Origin: an uncultured Clostridium sp.
Lineage (GTDB): Bacteria > Bacillota > Clostridia > TANB77 > CAG-508
Reading direction: 5' to 3'
NCBI GenBank assembly: GCA_900555615.1
Contig: USMB01000024.1
Location: forward strand, 1 to 26,025
DNA: 26,025 nt
Position numbers and translations under genes: made by a program. Positions 16,449 through 23,129 of the stretch are shown one piece after another (positions within the stretch are counted from its first letter, which is position 1; every line of letters starts with the position of its first letter). The notes under the pieces are model-generated. The model was not told the DNA's origin and searched no databases. It saw nothing but the letters and a program-made list of their open reading frames with translations.

Positions 16449-17447
16449 ATGAATAAAAAAATTAAAATTGTATTATTAGTGCTATTTTTTCTTGCGTTAT
16501 TAATGTTTCCACATAAAAGTTTTGCAAAAGATTTAGATGAGATTTTAAATTATATAACAACAGTAGAACCAAGAGATGATGGTACATTAGATATTAAATA
16601 TCATATTGAATGGAAAGTACTAGATTCAACAACAGAAGGTCCATTAAAGTGGGTGAAAATAGGAATACCAAATCAACATGTTAATGAAATAAAAAAATTA
16701 ACTAATAATATTAGTAATGTTAGATATATAGTTAATAATGGAAATTACGTAAGAGTAGATTTTGCTAAAAGTTATAATGCTGGTGAAGTCGTAGAATTTG
16801 AATTTAGTTTGCATCAGAGTTATATGTATTCAATAAATAGTTCAAAAGGAAAAGTTACATACGAATTTACACCAGGTTGGTTTTCAGATATAAAAGTAGA
16901 CCAAGCTGTAATACAGTGGAAGGCGGATAATATAAAGAAACACAATGGAAAAGCAAATGGGCCTTATATTGTTTGGAAAAAGAAATTAGGAAAAGGTAAG
17001 AAAATTACTGCTAAAGTAGAATATTCAGTTTCTAATTTTCAATTAGATTATGCAACTGAAAAAGATAATAAAACTACAATAGGTTCAACTAGAAAAAGTA
17101 CTACTAATCAAAATAGTGGAAGTTCAGCAAGTTCGATAATATTTATAGGAATAATTTTAGTAGTGGTAATATCATTAATTATTGTTTTAGAAGTTATTTC
17201 TCCAGTACCATATTACATGCATGGGGGATATGGATATTATGGAGGAGGTTATAGATCTTACCATATTAATATATTTAGAGGGCAACCTTCAAGATGGGGA
17301 CCGGGTGATGGAATGTTTGGAGGAGATTCTTTTGGAGGAGGAAACGATAATAGTGGAAGTTCTTGTGCATGTGCGTGTGCTTGCGCTGGTGGCGGAAGAG
17401 CTGGTTGTGCAAAGAAGGATTTCTATGGAACAAATTTGAAAGTGTAG
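16449..17447 (+). CDS. Secreted/membrane protein with C-terminal Cys-Ala repeat tail
   Basis: The 332-residue protein has a signal peptide (hydrophobic residues about 7-20, likely cleavage after Phe-Ala at 26). An extracellular beta-rich region (about 28-200) resembles DUF2207-type proteins. A Ser/Thr/Asn linker follows, then one transmembrane helix (about 229-252) and a Gly/Tyr-rich segment. It ends with SCACACACAGGGRAGC: Cys306, 308, 310, 312 and 320 within the last 30 residues. The Cys-Ala codons are TGT-GCA, TGT-GCG, TGT-GCT and TGC-GCT, all different, so the repeat is kept by selection on protein and is not a slipped microsatellite. It begins 1 nt after a radical SAM gene, which suggests that the tail is the target of that enzyme. 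The tail would face the cytoplasm if residues 28-228 are outside. Confidence 0.75.
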   Translation: MNKKIKIVLLVLFFLALLMFPHKSFAKDLDEILNYITTVEPRDDGTLDIKYHIEWKVLDSTTEGPLKWVKIGIPNQHVNEIKKLTNNISNVRYIVNNGNYVRVDFAKSYNAGEVVEFEFSLHQSYMYSINSSKGKVTYEFTPGWFSDIKVDQAVIQWKADNIKKHNGKANGPYIVWKKKLGKGKKITAKVEYSVSNFQLDYATEKDNKTTIGSTRKSTTNQNSGSSASSIIFIGIILVVVISLIIVLEVISPVPYYMHGGYGYYGGGYRSYHINIFRGQPSRWGPGDGMFGGDSFGGGNDNSGSSCACACACAGGGRAGCAKKDFYGTNLKV

Positions 17448-17465
17448 AAAATTTCTTGAAAACAC

Positions 17466-17493
17466 TTGACATATCATAAAAATATGATATAAT
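17466..17493 (+). promoter_or_regulatory. Strong promoter of rpsB
   Basis: Consensus TTGACA at 17466-17471, 16-nt spacer, perfect TATAAT at 17488-17493 with a TGn extension. A dyad ATATCAT (17471-17477) / ATGATAT (17484-17490) fills the spacer. Confidence 0.9.
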
Positions 17494-17499
17494 ATTTAG

Positions 17500-17613
17500 C
17501 GTAAAAAACACATAAAGAGGAGTCTAAATGGAAGTGCCTTGAAACCAAAGGAATTGAGGTCCAGATAGATTAAGATACTTTATGGAAGTTATAACAAAAG
17601 GGAGGAAAAGAAA
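17500..17613 (+). promoter_or_regulatory. rpsB leader with a four-codon upstream reading frame
   Basis: About 115 nt lie between the promoter and rpsB. AAAGAGGAG (17514-17522) is placed for an ATG at 17528 that opens a frame of four codons ending with TGA at 17540. GGAAGUG near 17530 can pair with UACUUU near 17580, enclosing a small CCUU/AAGG stem. This may be a ribosomal-protein autoregulatory leader, but no known motif is recognised. Confidence 0.4.
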
Positions 17614-18390
17614 ATGGCAGTAGTTGCAATGAAACAATTACTAGAAGCTGGTGTGCACTTTGGACATCAAACAAGAAGATGGGATCCAAGAATGGCTGAA
17701 TACATATTCCAAGCTAGAAATGGTATTCACATCATCGATTTACAAAAGGCTTCAAAGAAAATTGATGAAGCATATGAATTCATCAAAGAACAAGTAGAAG
17801 AAGGAAAAACAGTTCTATTTGTAGGAACAAAAAAACAAGCTCAAGAATGTATGAAAGAAGCAGCAATCAAGAGTGGAATGTTCTATGTAGATCAAAGATG
17901 GTTAGGAGGAATGCTAACAAACTTTGATACAATTCAAAAAAGAATTCAAAGATTAAAAGATCTTGAAACAATGGAACAAGATGGTACATTTGATGTATTA
18001 CCTAAAAAAGAAGTAATAATACTAAAAAAAGAAATGGAAAAACTAGAAAAGAACCTTGGTGGAATTAAAGAAATGGACAAATTACCAGGAGTTATATTCT
18101 TAGTAGATCCTAAAAAAGAAAGAATAGCTATATTAGAAGCTAAAAAATTAGGAATTCCAACAGTAGGAATTGTAGATACAAACTGCAATCCAGAAGATTT
18201 AGATTACCCAATTCCAGGAAATGACGACGCTATAAGAGCTGTTAAATTAATAGCAGATGTTATGGCAAATGCAGTTATTGAAGGAAAACAAGGTGAAAGC
18301 TTTGAAACAGCAGAAGAACAAGATGTAACAGAAGAAGCAGAAACAATGGAACAAGTTGTTGCTGAAGCTGAAGAAAAAGTTGAAGAATAA
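17614..18390 (+). CDS. rpsB: 30S ribosomal protein S2
   Basis: S2 is a late-binding protein of the small ribosomal subunit that contacts S1 or the mRNA entry region. The 258-residue protein begins with MAVVAMKQLLEAGVHFGHQ and has the S2 motif TRRWDPRMAEYIF. The second signature is PIPGNDDAIRAVKLIADVMANAV. The tail (residues about 225-258) is highly acidic, as in other Firmicute S2 proteins. AAAGGGAGG precedes the ATG. It is followed by tsf, the common bacterial pair, but a strong hairpin with seven T residues lies between them, so tsf is expressed by partial readthrough. Confidence 0.98.
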   Translation: MAVVAMKQLLEAGVHFGHQTRRWDPRMAEYIFQARNGIHIIDLQKASKKIDEAYEFIKEQVEEGKTVLFVGTKKQAQECMKEAAIKSGMFYVDQRWLGGMLTNFDTIQKRIQRLKDLETMEQDGTFDVLPKKEVIILKKEMEKLEKNLGGIKEMDKLPGVIFLVDPKKERIAILEAKKLGIPTVGIVDTNCNPEDLDYPIPGNDDAIRAVKLIADVMANAVIEGKQGESFETAEEQDVTEEAETMEQVVAEAEEKVEE

Positions 18391-18406
18391 TAGAAATGTT
18401 AAAATA

Positions 18407-18441
18407 AAAGAGTGGGGCTCTAACTGCTCAACTCTTTTTTT
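18407..18441 (+). terminator. Hairpin terminator or attenuator between rpsB and tsf
   Basis: AAAGAGT (18407-18413) pairs with ACTCTTT (18431-18437). One mismatch then separates a second pairing of GGGC with GCTC-type bases, and the stem is followed by T residues up to 18441. As tsf has no promoter that I can see after it, this probably attenuates rather than fully stops transcription. Confidence 0.75.
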
Positions 18442-18464
18442 AAATAAAGAGGAGGAATGTAAAA

Positions 18465-19340
18465 ATGGTTACAGCCGCATTAGTTAAAGAGCTTAGAGAA
18501 AAAACAGGTGCAGGAATGATGGACTGCAAAAAAGTATTAACAGAAACAGATGGAGATTTAGAAAAAGCATCTGAACTTTTACGTGAAAGAGGAATAGCAA
18601 AAGCTGCTAAAAAATCAGGAAGAGTAGCAGCAGAAGGACTTGTAGAAGCATATATATCAGAAGATGGAAAAGTTGGAGCAATAGTAGAAGTTAACTCAGA
18701 AACAGATTTCGTTGGAAAAAATGAAGAATTTAAAGCATTTGTAATGGATGTTGCAAAACAAGTAGTAAAAAATAACCCAGCAACAGTTGAAGACTTATTA
18801 GCAGAATCTTCAATAGCAGAAGAAGGAAAAACAGTACAAGAAGTATTAGTTGGAAAAATTGCTACAATTGGTGAAAACATCACAATCAGAAGATTTGCAA
18901 GATTTGAAACAACAGATGGTTTAATCGAAAAATATATTCATGGAGATGGAAAAATTGCAGTTTTAGTTAACATGAAAAATGGAAACAAAGAATTAGCAAA
19001 AGATATCTGTATGCAAATTGCAGCAGCAAGACCTGAATATGTAAGCAGAGAACAAGTTCCAGCTGAAAGATTAGAAAAAGAAAAAGAAATCTTAAAAGCT
19101 CAAACAATGAATGAAGGTAAACCAGAAGCTATTGCTGAAAAAATCGTTATGGGAAGAATTAATAAATTCTATGAAGAAATTTGTTTAGTTGATCAAGAAT
19201 TTGTTAAAGATTCAAGCATGAAGGTTTCTCAAGTATTAAAAGATGCTTCAGTAGTAGAATTTGCTAGATTTGAAAAAGGTGAAGGAATCGAGAAAAAAGA
19301 AGAAAACTTTGCTGAAGAAGTTATGAAACAATTACAATAA
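18465..19340 (+). CDS. tsf: Elongation factor Ts
   Basis: EF-Ts is the guanine nucleotide exchange factor for EF-Tu. The 291-residue protein has the N-terminal UBA-like domain with signature LREKTGAGMMDCKKVL and the second signature ETDFVGKNEEF in the core domain, which contacts EF-Tu and includes the Thr-Asp-Phe-Val exchange motif. GAGGAGG lies nine bases before the ATG at 18465. It follows rpsB through an attenuator. pyrH and frr, which usually come next, are missing; a terminator and the xth gene follow instead. Confidence 0.98.
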   Translation: MVTAALVKELREKTGAGMMDCKKVLTETDGDLEKASELLRERGIAKAAKKSGRVAAEGLVEAYISEDGKVGAIVEVNSETDFVGKNEEFKAFVMDVAKQVVKNNPATVEDLLAESSIAEEGKTVQEVLVGKIATIGENITIRRFARFETTDGLIEKYIHGDGKIAVLVNMKNGNKELAKDICMQIAAARPEYVSREQVPAERLEKEKEILKAQTMNEGKPEAIAEKIVMGRINKFYEEICLVDQEFVKDSSMKVSQVLKDASVVEFARFEKGEGIEKKEENFAEEVMKQLQ

Positions 19341-19346
19341 AAAATC

Positions 19347-19382
19347 AGAGAATTAGATATAATCTAGTTCTCTATTATTTTT
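19347..19382 (+). terminator. Terminator of the rpsB-tsf unit
   Basis: AGAGAATTAGAT (19347-19358) pairs with ATCTAGTTCTCT (19362-19373) over 12 positions with one G-U wobble, followed by a T-rich stretch ending at 19382. Confidence 0.85.
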
Positions 19383-19384
19383 GC

Positions 19385-19413
19385 TTTATTTTTAAAATAA
19401 AGTATGTTATAAT
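19385..19413 (+). promoter_or_regulatory. Extended -10 promoter of xth
   Basis: TATAAT at 19408-19413 has a TGT extension directly before it; the -35 position (TTTATT, 19385-19390) is poor, so the extended -10 probably carries the promoter. Confidence 0.6.
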
Positions 19414-19433
19414 ACAAGCGAGGAGAAAAAATT

Positions 19434-20189
19434 ATGAAATTAATATCATGGAATGTAAATGGAATAAGAGCATGTATAACAAAAGGATTTAAAGAATTTT
19501 TTGAAGCAATTGATGCAGATATATTTTGTTTGCAAGAAACAAAATGTCAGCCTGGACAAGTTGAATTAGAATTTGATGGATATAAAAGTTACTGGAATAG
19601 TGCAGAAAGAAAAGGATATTCAGGAACAGCAATATTTACAAAAAAAGAACCATTAAAAGTAAGTTATGGAATCGGAATTGAAGAACATGACAAAGAAGGA
19701 AGAGTAATAACACTAGAATTCGAAAAATTCTATATGGTAACAATTTATACCCCAAATGCAAAAAGAGAATTAGAAAGATTGGATTACAGAATGGTTTGGG
19801 AAGATGAAGTAAGAAAATATTTATTAAAATTAAATGAAACTAAACCAGTAATAATGTGTGGAGACTTAAATGTAGCACATGAAGAAATTGACTTGAAAAA
19901 TCCAAAAACAAATAGAGGAAATGCAGGATTCACTGATGAAGAAAGAGGAAAAATGACAGAACTACTAGAGGCAGGTTTTGTAGATAGTTTTAGATATTTA
20001 TACCCAGATAAGACTGATAGTTATAGCTGGTGGTCATATATGGGACATGCAAGAGAAAAAAATGTAGGATGGAGAATTGATTATTTTATAACTTCAAAAG
20101 ATATAGAAAAAAATATTAAAGAAGCAACAATTTATCCAGATATATTTGGAAGTGATCATTGTCCAGTAGGACTAGAAATAGAATTATAG
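19434..20189 (+). CDS. xth: Exodeoxyribonuclease III (AP endonuclease, ExoA type)
   Basis: This enzyme cuts DNA at abasic sites and removes blocked 3' ends in base excision repair, with a magnesium ion. The 251-residue protein shows the whole EEP-family active site: Asn7 in SWNVNGIRA, Glu35 in LQETK, Asp144 and Asn146 in CGDLNVAHEEIDL, and Asp241-His242 in GSDHCPVGLE at the C-terminus. Length and N-terminus match ExoA of Bacillus and its relatives. A GAGGAG ribosome binding site precedes the ATG. It appears to be co-transcribed with the AI-2E-type membrane gene 10 nt downstream. Confidence 0.97.
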   Translation: MKLISWNVNGIRACITKGFKEFFEAIDADIFCLQETKCQPGQVELEFDGYKSYWNSAERKGYSGTAIFTKKEPLKVSYGIGIEEHDKEGRVITLEFEKFYMVTIYTPNAKRELERLDYRMVWEDEVRKYLLKLNETKPVIMCGDLNVAHEEIDLKNPKTNRGNAGFTDEERGKMTELLEAGFVDSFRYLYPDKTDSYSWWSYMGHAREKNVGWRIDYFITSKDIEKNIKEATIYPDIFGSDHCPVGLEIEL

Positions 20190-20199
20190 GAGGAAATAT

Positions 20200-21339
20200 A
20201 TGAACGAAATAAAGAAAAATCTTTCAAAGTGGATGTACTTGTTTTTATTAGCTGTTTCAGTTATTTTAGTATATAAATTTTTAGATAATTTTACTCAAAT
20301 AGGAAATGCAATAAAAAGTTTTTTTGATACAATTGCACCATTTTTAGCAGGAACATTATTAGCATATTTGTTATATATACCAGCATCAAGAATAGAGAAA
20401 AAAATCGAAAAATCAAAAAGAAAATTTTTAAAGAAAAAGGCAAGAGGAATAAGTGTATTTATAACATTTGTAATAGCAATATTGTTGATAATCATATTAG
20501 TAAATGTAATATTGCCAGTGGTAACAGAGAGCGTAATAGAATTAGTAAATAACTTTCAAGGATATTGGAATACTGCCGTACAAAGAGTAAATGACTTGCC
20601 GGAAGATTCAATATTAAAAAGTGAAAAGGTAACAGAAACAATAAAGGAAATAGGAGATAATATACAAAATATAGACTTAAAACAATATATAAATCCTGAG
20701 AAAATAACTGGATATATAAAAAGCGTTATAGGTGTTGCTAGTGGAATATTTGATATATTTGTAGCAATAATTGTATCTGTATATATATTATTGCAAAGAG
20801 GACAAATAATGAGATTTTTCAGAAGATTATCAACAGCAATATTTGACGAAAAGATTTGCAATAAAATGGAAGAATATATAAATAGTACAAACAATATATT
20901 TTATAAATTTATTAGTGGACAATTAATTGATGCTGTTGTTGTTGGAATTATGGTTACAATTGCAATGAGCATAATAGGAGTAAAATATGCAGTTTTACTT
21001 GGATTCTTAATTGGATTATTTAATATAATTCCATATTTTGGAGCAATCATTGCTGTAGGAATAAGTATATTGATTACTGTAATAACAGGAGGACTTTCAC
21101 AAGCAATTATTATGGCAATTGTGGTAATTATATTACAACAAATTGATTCAAATATAATAAATCCAAAAATAATAGGAAATTCTTTGGAAATAAGTCCTTT
21201 GATAGTAATATTTGCAGTAACAATAGGTGGTGCATATTTTGGGGTATTAGGAATGTTTTTAGCAGTACCAGTAGCTGCAGTGTTAAAAATTGTAATAAAT
21301 GATTGGGTAAATTATAAAAATGGAAATAAATATGTTTAA
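20200..21339 (+). CDS. AI-2E/PerM-family transporter-like membrane protein
   Basis: The AI-2E (TqsA/PerM) family includes exporters of small molecules and sodium-proton antiporters; the substrate of clostridial members is unknown. The 379-residue protein has hydrophobic segments at about residues 12-28, 42-60 and 83-108 and a cluster from about 185 to the C-terminus. It has the soluble region between residues 110-180 typical of the family and the late motifs GLFNIIPYFGAIIA, QQIDSNIINPKIIG and MFLAVPVAA. Length is normal. AGGAGG precedes its ATG by six bases, 10 nt after xth, so the two share a transcript that ends at a strong terminator. Confidence 0.92.
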   Translation: MNEIKKNLSKWMYLFLLAVSVILVYKFLDNFTQIGNAIKSFFDTIAPFLAGTLLAYLLYIPASRIEKKIEKSKRKFLKKKARGISVFITFVIAILLIIILVNVILPVVTESVIELVNNFQGYWNTAVQRVNDLPEDSILKSEKVTETIKEIGDNIQNIDLKQYINPEKITGYIKSVIGVASGIFDIFVAIIVSVYILLQRGQIMRFFRRLSTAIFDEKICNKMEEYINSTNNIFYKFISGQLIDAVVVGIMVTIAMSIIGVKYAVLLGFLIGLFNIIPYFGAIIAVGISILITVITGGLSQAIIMAIVVIILQQIDSNIINPKIIGNSLEISPLIVIFAVTIGGAYFGVLGMFLAVPVAAVLKIVINDWVNYKNGNKYV

Positions 21340-21375
21340 AAAACTATTGAAAAAGAAGTCAAAAAATGGTAATAT

Positions 21376-21406
21376 AAACTCATGCTATGTTTAGCATGAG
21401 TTTTTT
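21376..21406 (+). terminator. Terminator after the AI-2E-type gene
   Basis: AAACTCATGCTA pairs perfectly with TAGCATGAGTTT across a 4-nt loop and runs into a T stretch. Confidence 0.92.
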
Positions 21407-21438
21407 ATCTATGCAGTTCTAAAGCATAGATAAATTTT
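21405..21438 (+). terminator. Second, tandem terminator-like hairpin
   Basis: TTATCTATGC (21405-21414) pairs with GCATAGATAA (21424-21433) across a 9-nt loop and is followed by five T residues. It directly follows the first terminator and reuses its T run, so it probably acts as a backup. Confidence 0.7.
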
Positions 21439-21561
21439 TGTACAAACAAATTTATGTCATATTAATTTAGCCTGCTTTTGTCGCTAAATTACAATCAAAG
21501 TAAAAAAAGGCATGCATCAGGTTGTAATTTTTTACAGTGCTAATGGAAGAGAGGTGTAAAA
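21438..21561 (+). promoter_or_regulatory. Promoter and structured leader of the small unknown gene
   Basis: TTGTAC (21438-21443) and TATTAA (21460-21465), 16 nt apart, form a weak promoter. The next 95 nt hold competing stems: AATTTAGC (21464-21471) with GCTAAATT (21483-21490); AAATTACAA (21486-21494) with TTGTAATTT (21522-21530); and GTAAAAAA (21500-21507) with TTTTTTAC (21528-21535). The second excludes the first and third, which is the layout of a switching leader. No known riboswitch class is recognised. Confidence 0.45.
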
Positions 21562-21828
21562 ATGGAAAGAGAAATGATTGTAAAATTTGAAGAATATTTA
21601 AATAAAAAGAAACAAAAGCAATTGAGAATAAGGCAAAAAGGGTTTATGATTGATCAGTTTTTTATAGAAAAATTGATGTATAAAGTACAAGACGATATTT
21701 TAAGCTTAAGAGATGAAGATGAAGATGTATATTTATCATTAAATTTAAATCAAGTTTATCAAGTGGAAATTGGTGAAAAACAAATTATTTTATTCTTAGA
21801 TAATGATACTGAAATTCAATTGAGTTAA
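21562..21828 (+). CDS. Small hypothetical protein
   Basis: I do not recognise this 88-residue protein. The first half is basic and helical in composition (EEYLNKKKQKQLRIRQKG) and the second half is acidic, with DDILSLRDEDEDVYLSLNLN and a beta-like end. There are no cysteines, no signal peptide and no transmembrane segment, so it is probably cytoplasmic. The ATG follows GAGAGGTG with normal spacing, and the frame is bounded by its own leader and a terminator, which argues that it is real. It converges with a ribbon-helix-helix gene on the other strand. A nucleic-acid or protein-binding role is only a guess from the basic N-terminal part. Confidence 0.7.
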   Translation: MEREMIVKFEEYLNKKKQKQLRIRQKGFMIDQFFIEKLMYKVQDDILSLRDEDEDVYLSLNLNQVYQVEIGEKQIILFLDNDTEIQLS

Positions 21829-21833
21829 TAAAG

Positions 21834-21868
21834 AAATAAGATTTTCTTCTTTTAGAAAATCTTATTTT
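21834..21868. terminator. Bidirectional terminator
   Basis: AAATAAGATTTTC (21834-21846) and GAAAATCTTATTT (21855-21867) form a perfect 13-bp stem with an 8-nt loop. It separates the small plus-strand gene from the converging ribbon-helix-helix gene and can serve both. Confidence 0.8.
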
Positions 21869-21871
21869 GAC

Positions 21872-22072
21872 TTAATTTTTCATATTTTCTAAAGCTAATT
21901 TATCATTTTCGTCAATATTGTCTAAACTATAATTGAGTAAAGAAATAATAGTTTTATTAAATGAAAGGTTCTTTAAATTAGCTAAATTTTGAATTTCTTC
22001 AACAATATCTTCTGGTAATCTTAAAGTTTTACTAATTCCACTATGGTTTTCAGGTATTTTTAGACTATTCAT
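21872..22072 (-). CDS. Ribbon-helix-helix (CopG/Arc-type) protein
   Basis: The 66-residue protein has a short N-terminal tail, then a beta strand ISKTLRLPEDIVEEI and two helices NLANLKNLSFNKTIISLLNYSLDNI, the pattern of ribbon-helix-helix DNA-binding domains that dimerise and insert the strand into the major groove. AAGGAGG lies a normal distance before its ATG on the minus strand. It stands alone, with no toxin-like partner in the same direction, so a small transcription regulator is more likely than an antitoxin. Its targets are unknown; the converging 88-residue gene is a possible neighbour of interest only by position. Confidence 0.75.
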   Translation of the reverse strand: MNSLKIPENHSGISKTLRLPEDIVEEIQNLANLKNLSFNKTIISLLNYSLDNIDENDKLALENMKN

Positions 22073-22095
22073 AAGTATCCTCCTTATGCAACTAT

Positions 22096-22124
22096 TTTAT
22101 AACATAAAGTAAAATAAATATGCA
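22096..22124 (-). promoter_or_regulatory. Possible promoter of the ribbon-helix-helix gene
   Basis: On the minus strand TGTTATAAA gives an extended -10 (22096-22101) and TGCATA lies 17 nt upstream (22119-22124). The -35 overlaps the terminator stem of the upstream COG2426 gene. Confidence 0.4.
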
Positions 22125-22142
22125 CCCAATTGTAGGTGCATA
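22110..22142 (-). terminator. Minus-strand terminator of the COG2426 gene
   Basis: TATGCACC (22119-22126) and GGTGCATA (22135-22142) form a perfect 8-bp stem with an 8-nt loop. On the minus strand it is followed by the T-rich stretch TTTATTTTACTTT, a weak but usable tract. Confidence 0.65.
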
Positions 22143-22153
22143 CTTTCTATGCT

Positions 22154-22717
22154 CTAATTTTTTGTTCTCTTTTTTAAGAATATTGAAATAGCTATTATAA
22201 ATAATATAGCAATTATTATTGCAATAATTCCAGCCCATCCAAGTACTGCAACAATTTTGCTTCCTAGAGACATTATAATGCCTGCTAAAACAACTCCAAG
22301 AGCAACGGCTGAAATACTTGTCTTAAAATCAAGATTTAAAAAGCTAGCTGCTAATGTTCCAGTCCAAGCTCCAGTCCCAGGAAGAGGAATTCCTACAAAT
22401 AGAAGCAAAGCCCAAAATATACCACTATTACCAGCAGAGGCTTTTAATTGTTCTCCGCCTTTTTCGCCTTTATCTAAGCACCAAGTGAAAAATTTTCCTA
22501 TTACTTTTTTATCTTTACCCCATTCAAGTATTTTTCTTGCAAATAAATAAATTATAGGAACAGGAAGCATATTTCCGATTATTGATATTGGATAATATAA
22601 AAATATATTAAGCCCAAGACCTTCGGCGATTGGTATAGCTCCTCTTAGTTCTACAATCGGAACCATAGAAACTCCAAAAACTATAAGGTATTTTATTATT
22701 AATGGTAAACTTGCCAT
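22154..22717 (-). CDS. COG2426 small multidrug-export-type membrane protein
   Basis: This family (Pfam Sm_multidrug_ex) consists of small integral membrane proteins named for a proposed drug-export role that is not well demonstrated. The 187-residue product has the characteristic VPIVELRGAIPIAEGLGL motif at residues 20-37 and GIPLPGTGAWTGTLAA near residue 109, about five hydrophobic helices and a basic C-terminal tail. TAGGAGG precedes the minus-strand ATG at 22717. It has its own promoter divergent from rpoB and ends at the terminator at 22110-22142. Confidence 0.88.
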   Translation of the reverse strand: MASLPLIIKYLIVFGVSMVPIVELRGAIPIAEGLGLNIFLYYPISIIGNMLPVPIIYLFARKILEWGKDKKVIGKFFTWCLDKGEKGGEQLKASAGNSGIFWALLLFVGIPLPGTGAWTGTLAASFLNLDFKTSISAVALGVVLAGIIMSLGSKIVAVLGWAGIIAIIIAILFIIAISIFLKKRTKN

Positions 22718-22746
22718 ATTTTCCTCCTAAAAAATCAACTTATTCT

Positions 22747-22774
22747 ATTTTACTATAACATATAAAAAAGTCAA
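22747..22774 (-). promoter_or_regulatory. Promoter of the COG2426 gene
   Basis: On the minus strand TTGACT (22769-22774) and TAAAAT (22747-22752) are 16 nt apart; the ATG is about 30 nt downstream of the -10. Confidence 0.7.
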
Positions 22775-22863
22775 GGAAAATAAAAGTAAAATTTAATAAA
22801 ATTTGCAATTCTATATGCACTCTGGATTTTTTTAATTATTTTATGTTTTTGAGTCAAAAAATA

Positions 22864-22893
22864 TTGACAAACTTGTCTTGAATATGTTATTAT
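22864..22893 (+). promoter_or_regulatory. Promoter of rpoB
   Basis: TTGACA at 22864-22869 and, 18 nt later, TATTAT at 22888-22893 with a TGT extension. A shifted -10, TATAAA at 22891-22896, is also present. It predicts a long rpoB leader of about 230 nt. Confidence 0.75.
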
Positions 22894-22899
22894 AAATAA

Positions 22900-23129
22900 T
22901 GTATGACTTTAAATAAAAATGGATTTTTATGCCATTTTTAAATAGGAAAAAATTTAATTCACAATTGTTAAAAATTAGAAAAATAGGAATTAAATATATG
23001 AAAGTAAAGAGTAGAAATTGTGGAAGCAGACAATATTCGAGAATTTATGGAAGTATATATTAAGAAGGAATTTTTCTAAATAAAATAAAACATTTAAATC
23101 TGCTTAATATTTTTTAAGGAGTGATTTGA
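22900..23129 (+). promoter_or_regulatory. Long rpoB leader with three stem-forming regions and a possible small reading frame
   Basis: TAAAAATGG (22914-22922) pairs with CCATTTTTA (22932-22940). ATTTAATTC (22952-22960) pairs with GAATTAAAT (22987-22995). ATATTAAG (23057-23064) pairs with CTTAATAT (23103-23110), which runs into a further T stretch just before the ribosome binding site. An ATG at 22998 opens a 21-codon frame ending with TAA at 23061, behind a weak AGGA. The last stem could act as an attenuator over rpoB. The 22775-22863 part holds nothing that I can identify. Confidence 0.4.

Noticed and set aside
17221..17439. Second reading frame of 72 codons over the Gly/Cys-rich end of the tail protein
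   Set aside because: It lies in another frame of a well-supported gene, has no own ribosome binding site, and its composition is a by-product of the GGA/TGT-rich sequence.
21562..22072. The 88-residue gene and the ribbon-helix-helix gene as a toxin-antitoxin pair
   Set aside because: They are convergent and not co-directional, with a bidirectional terminator between them, and the 88-residue protein shows no toxin motif.
22998..23063. 21-codon frame in the rpoB leader as a real peptide gene
   Set aside because: The ribosome binding site is weak and the composition is unremarkable; kept only as a possible leader element in the leader entry.
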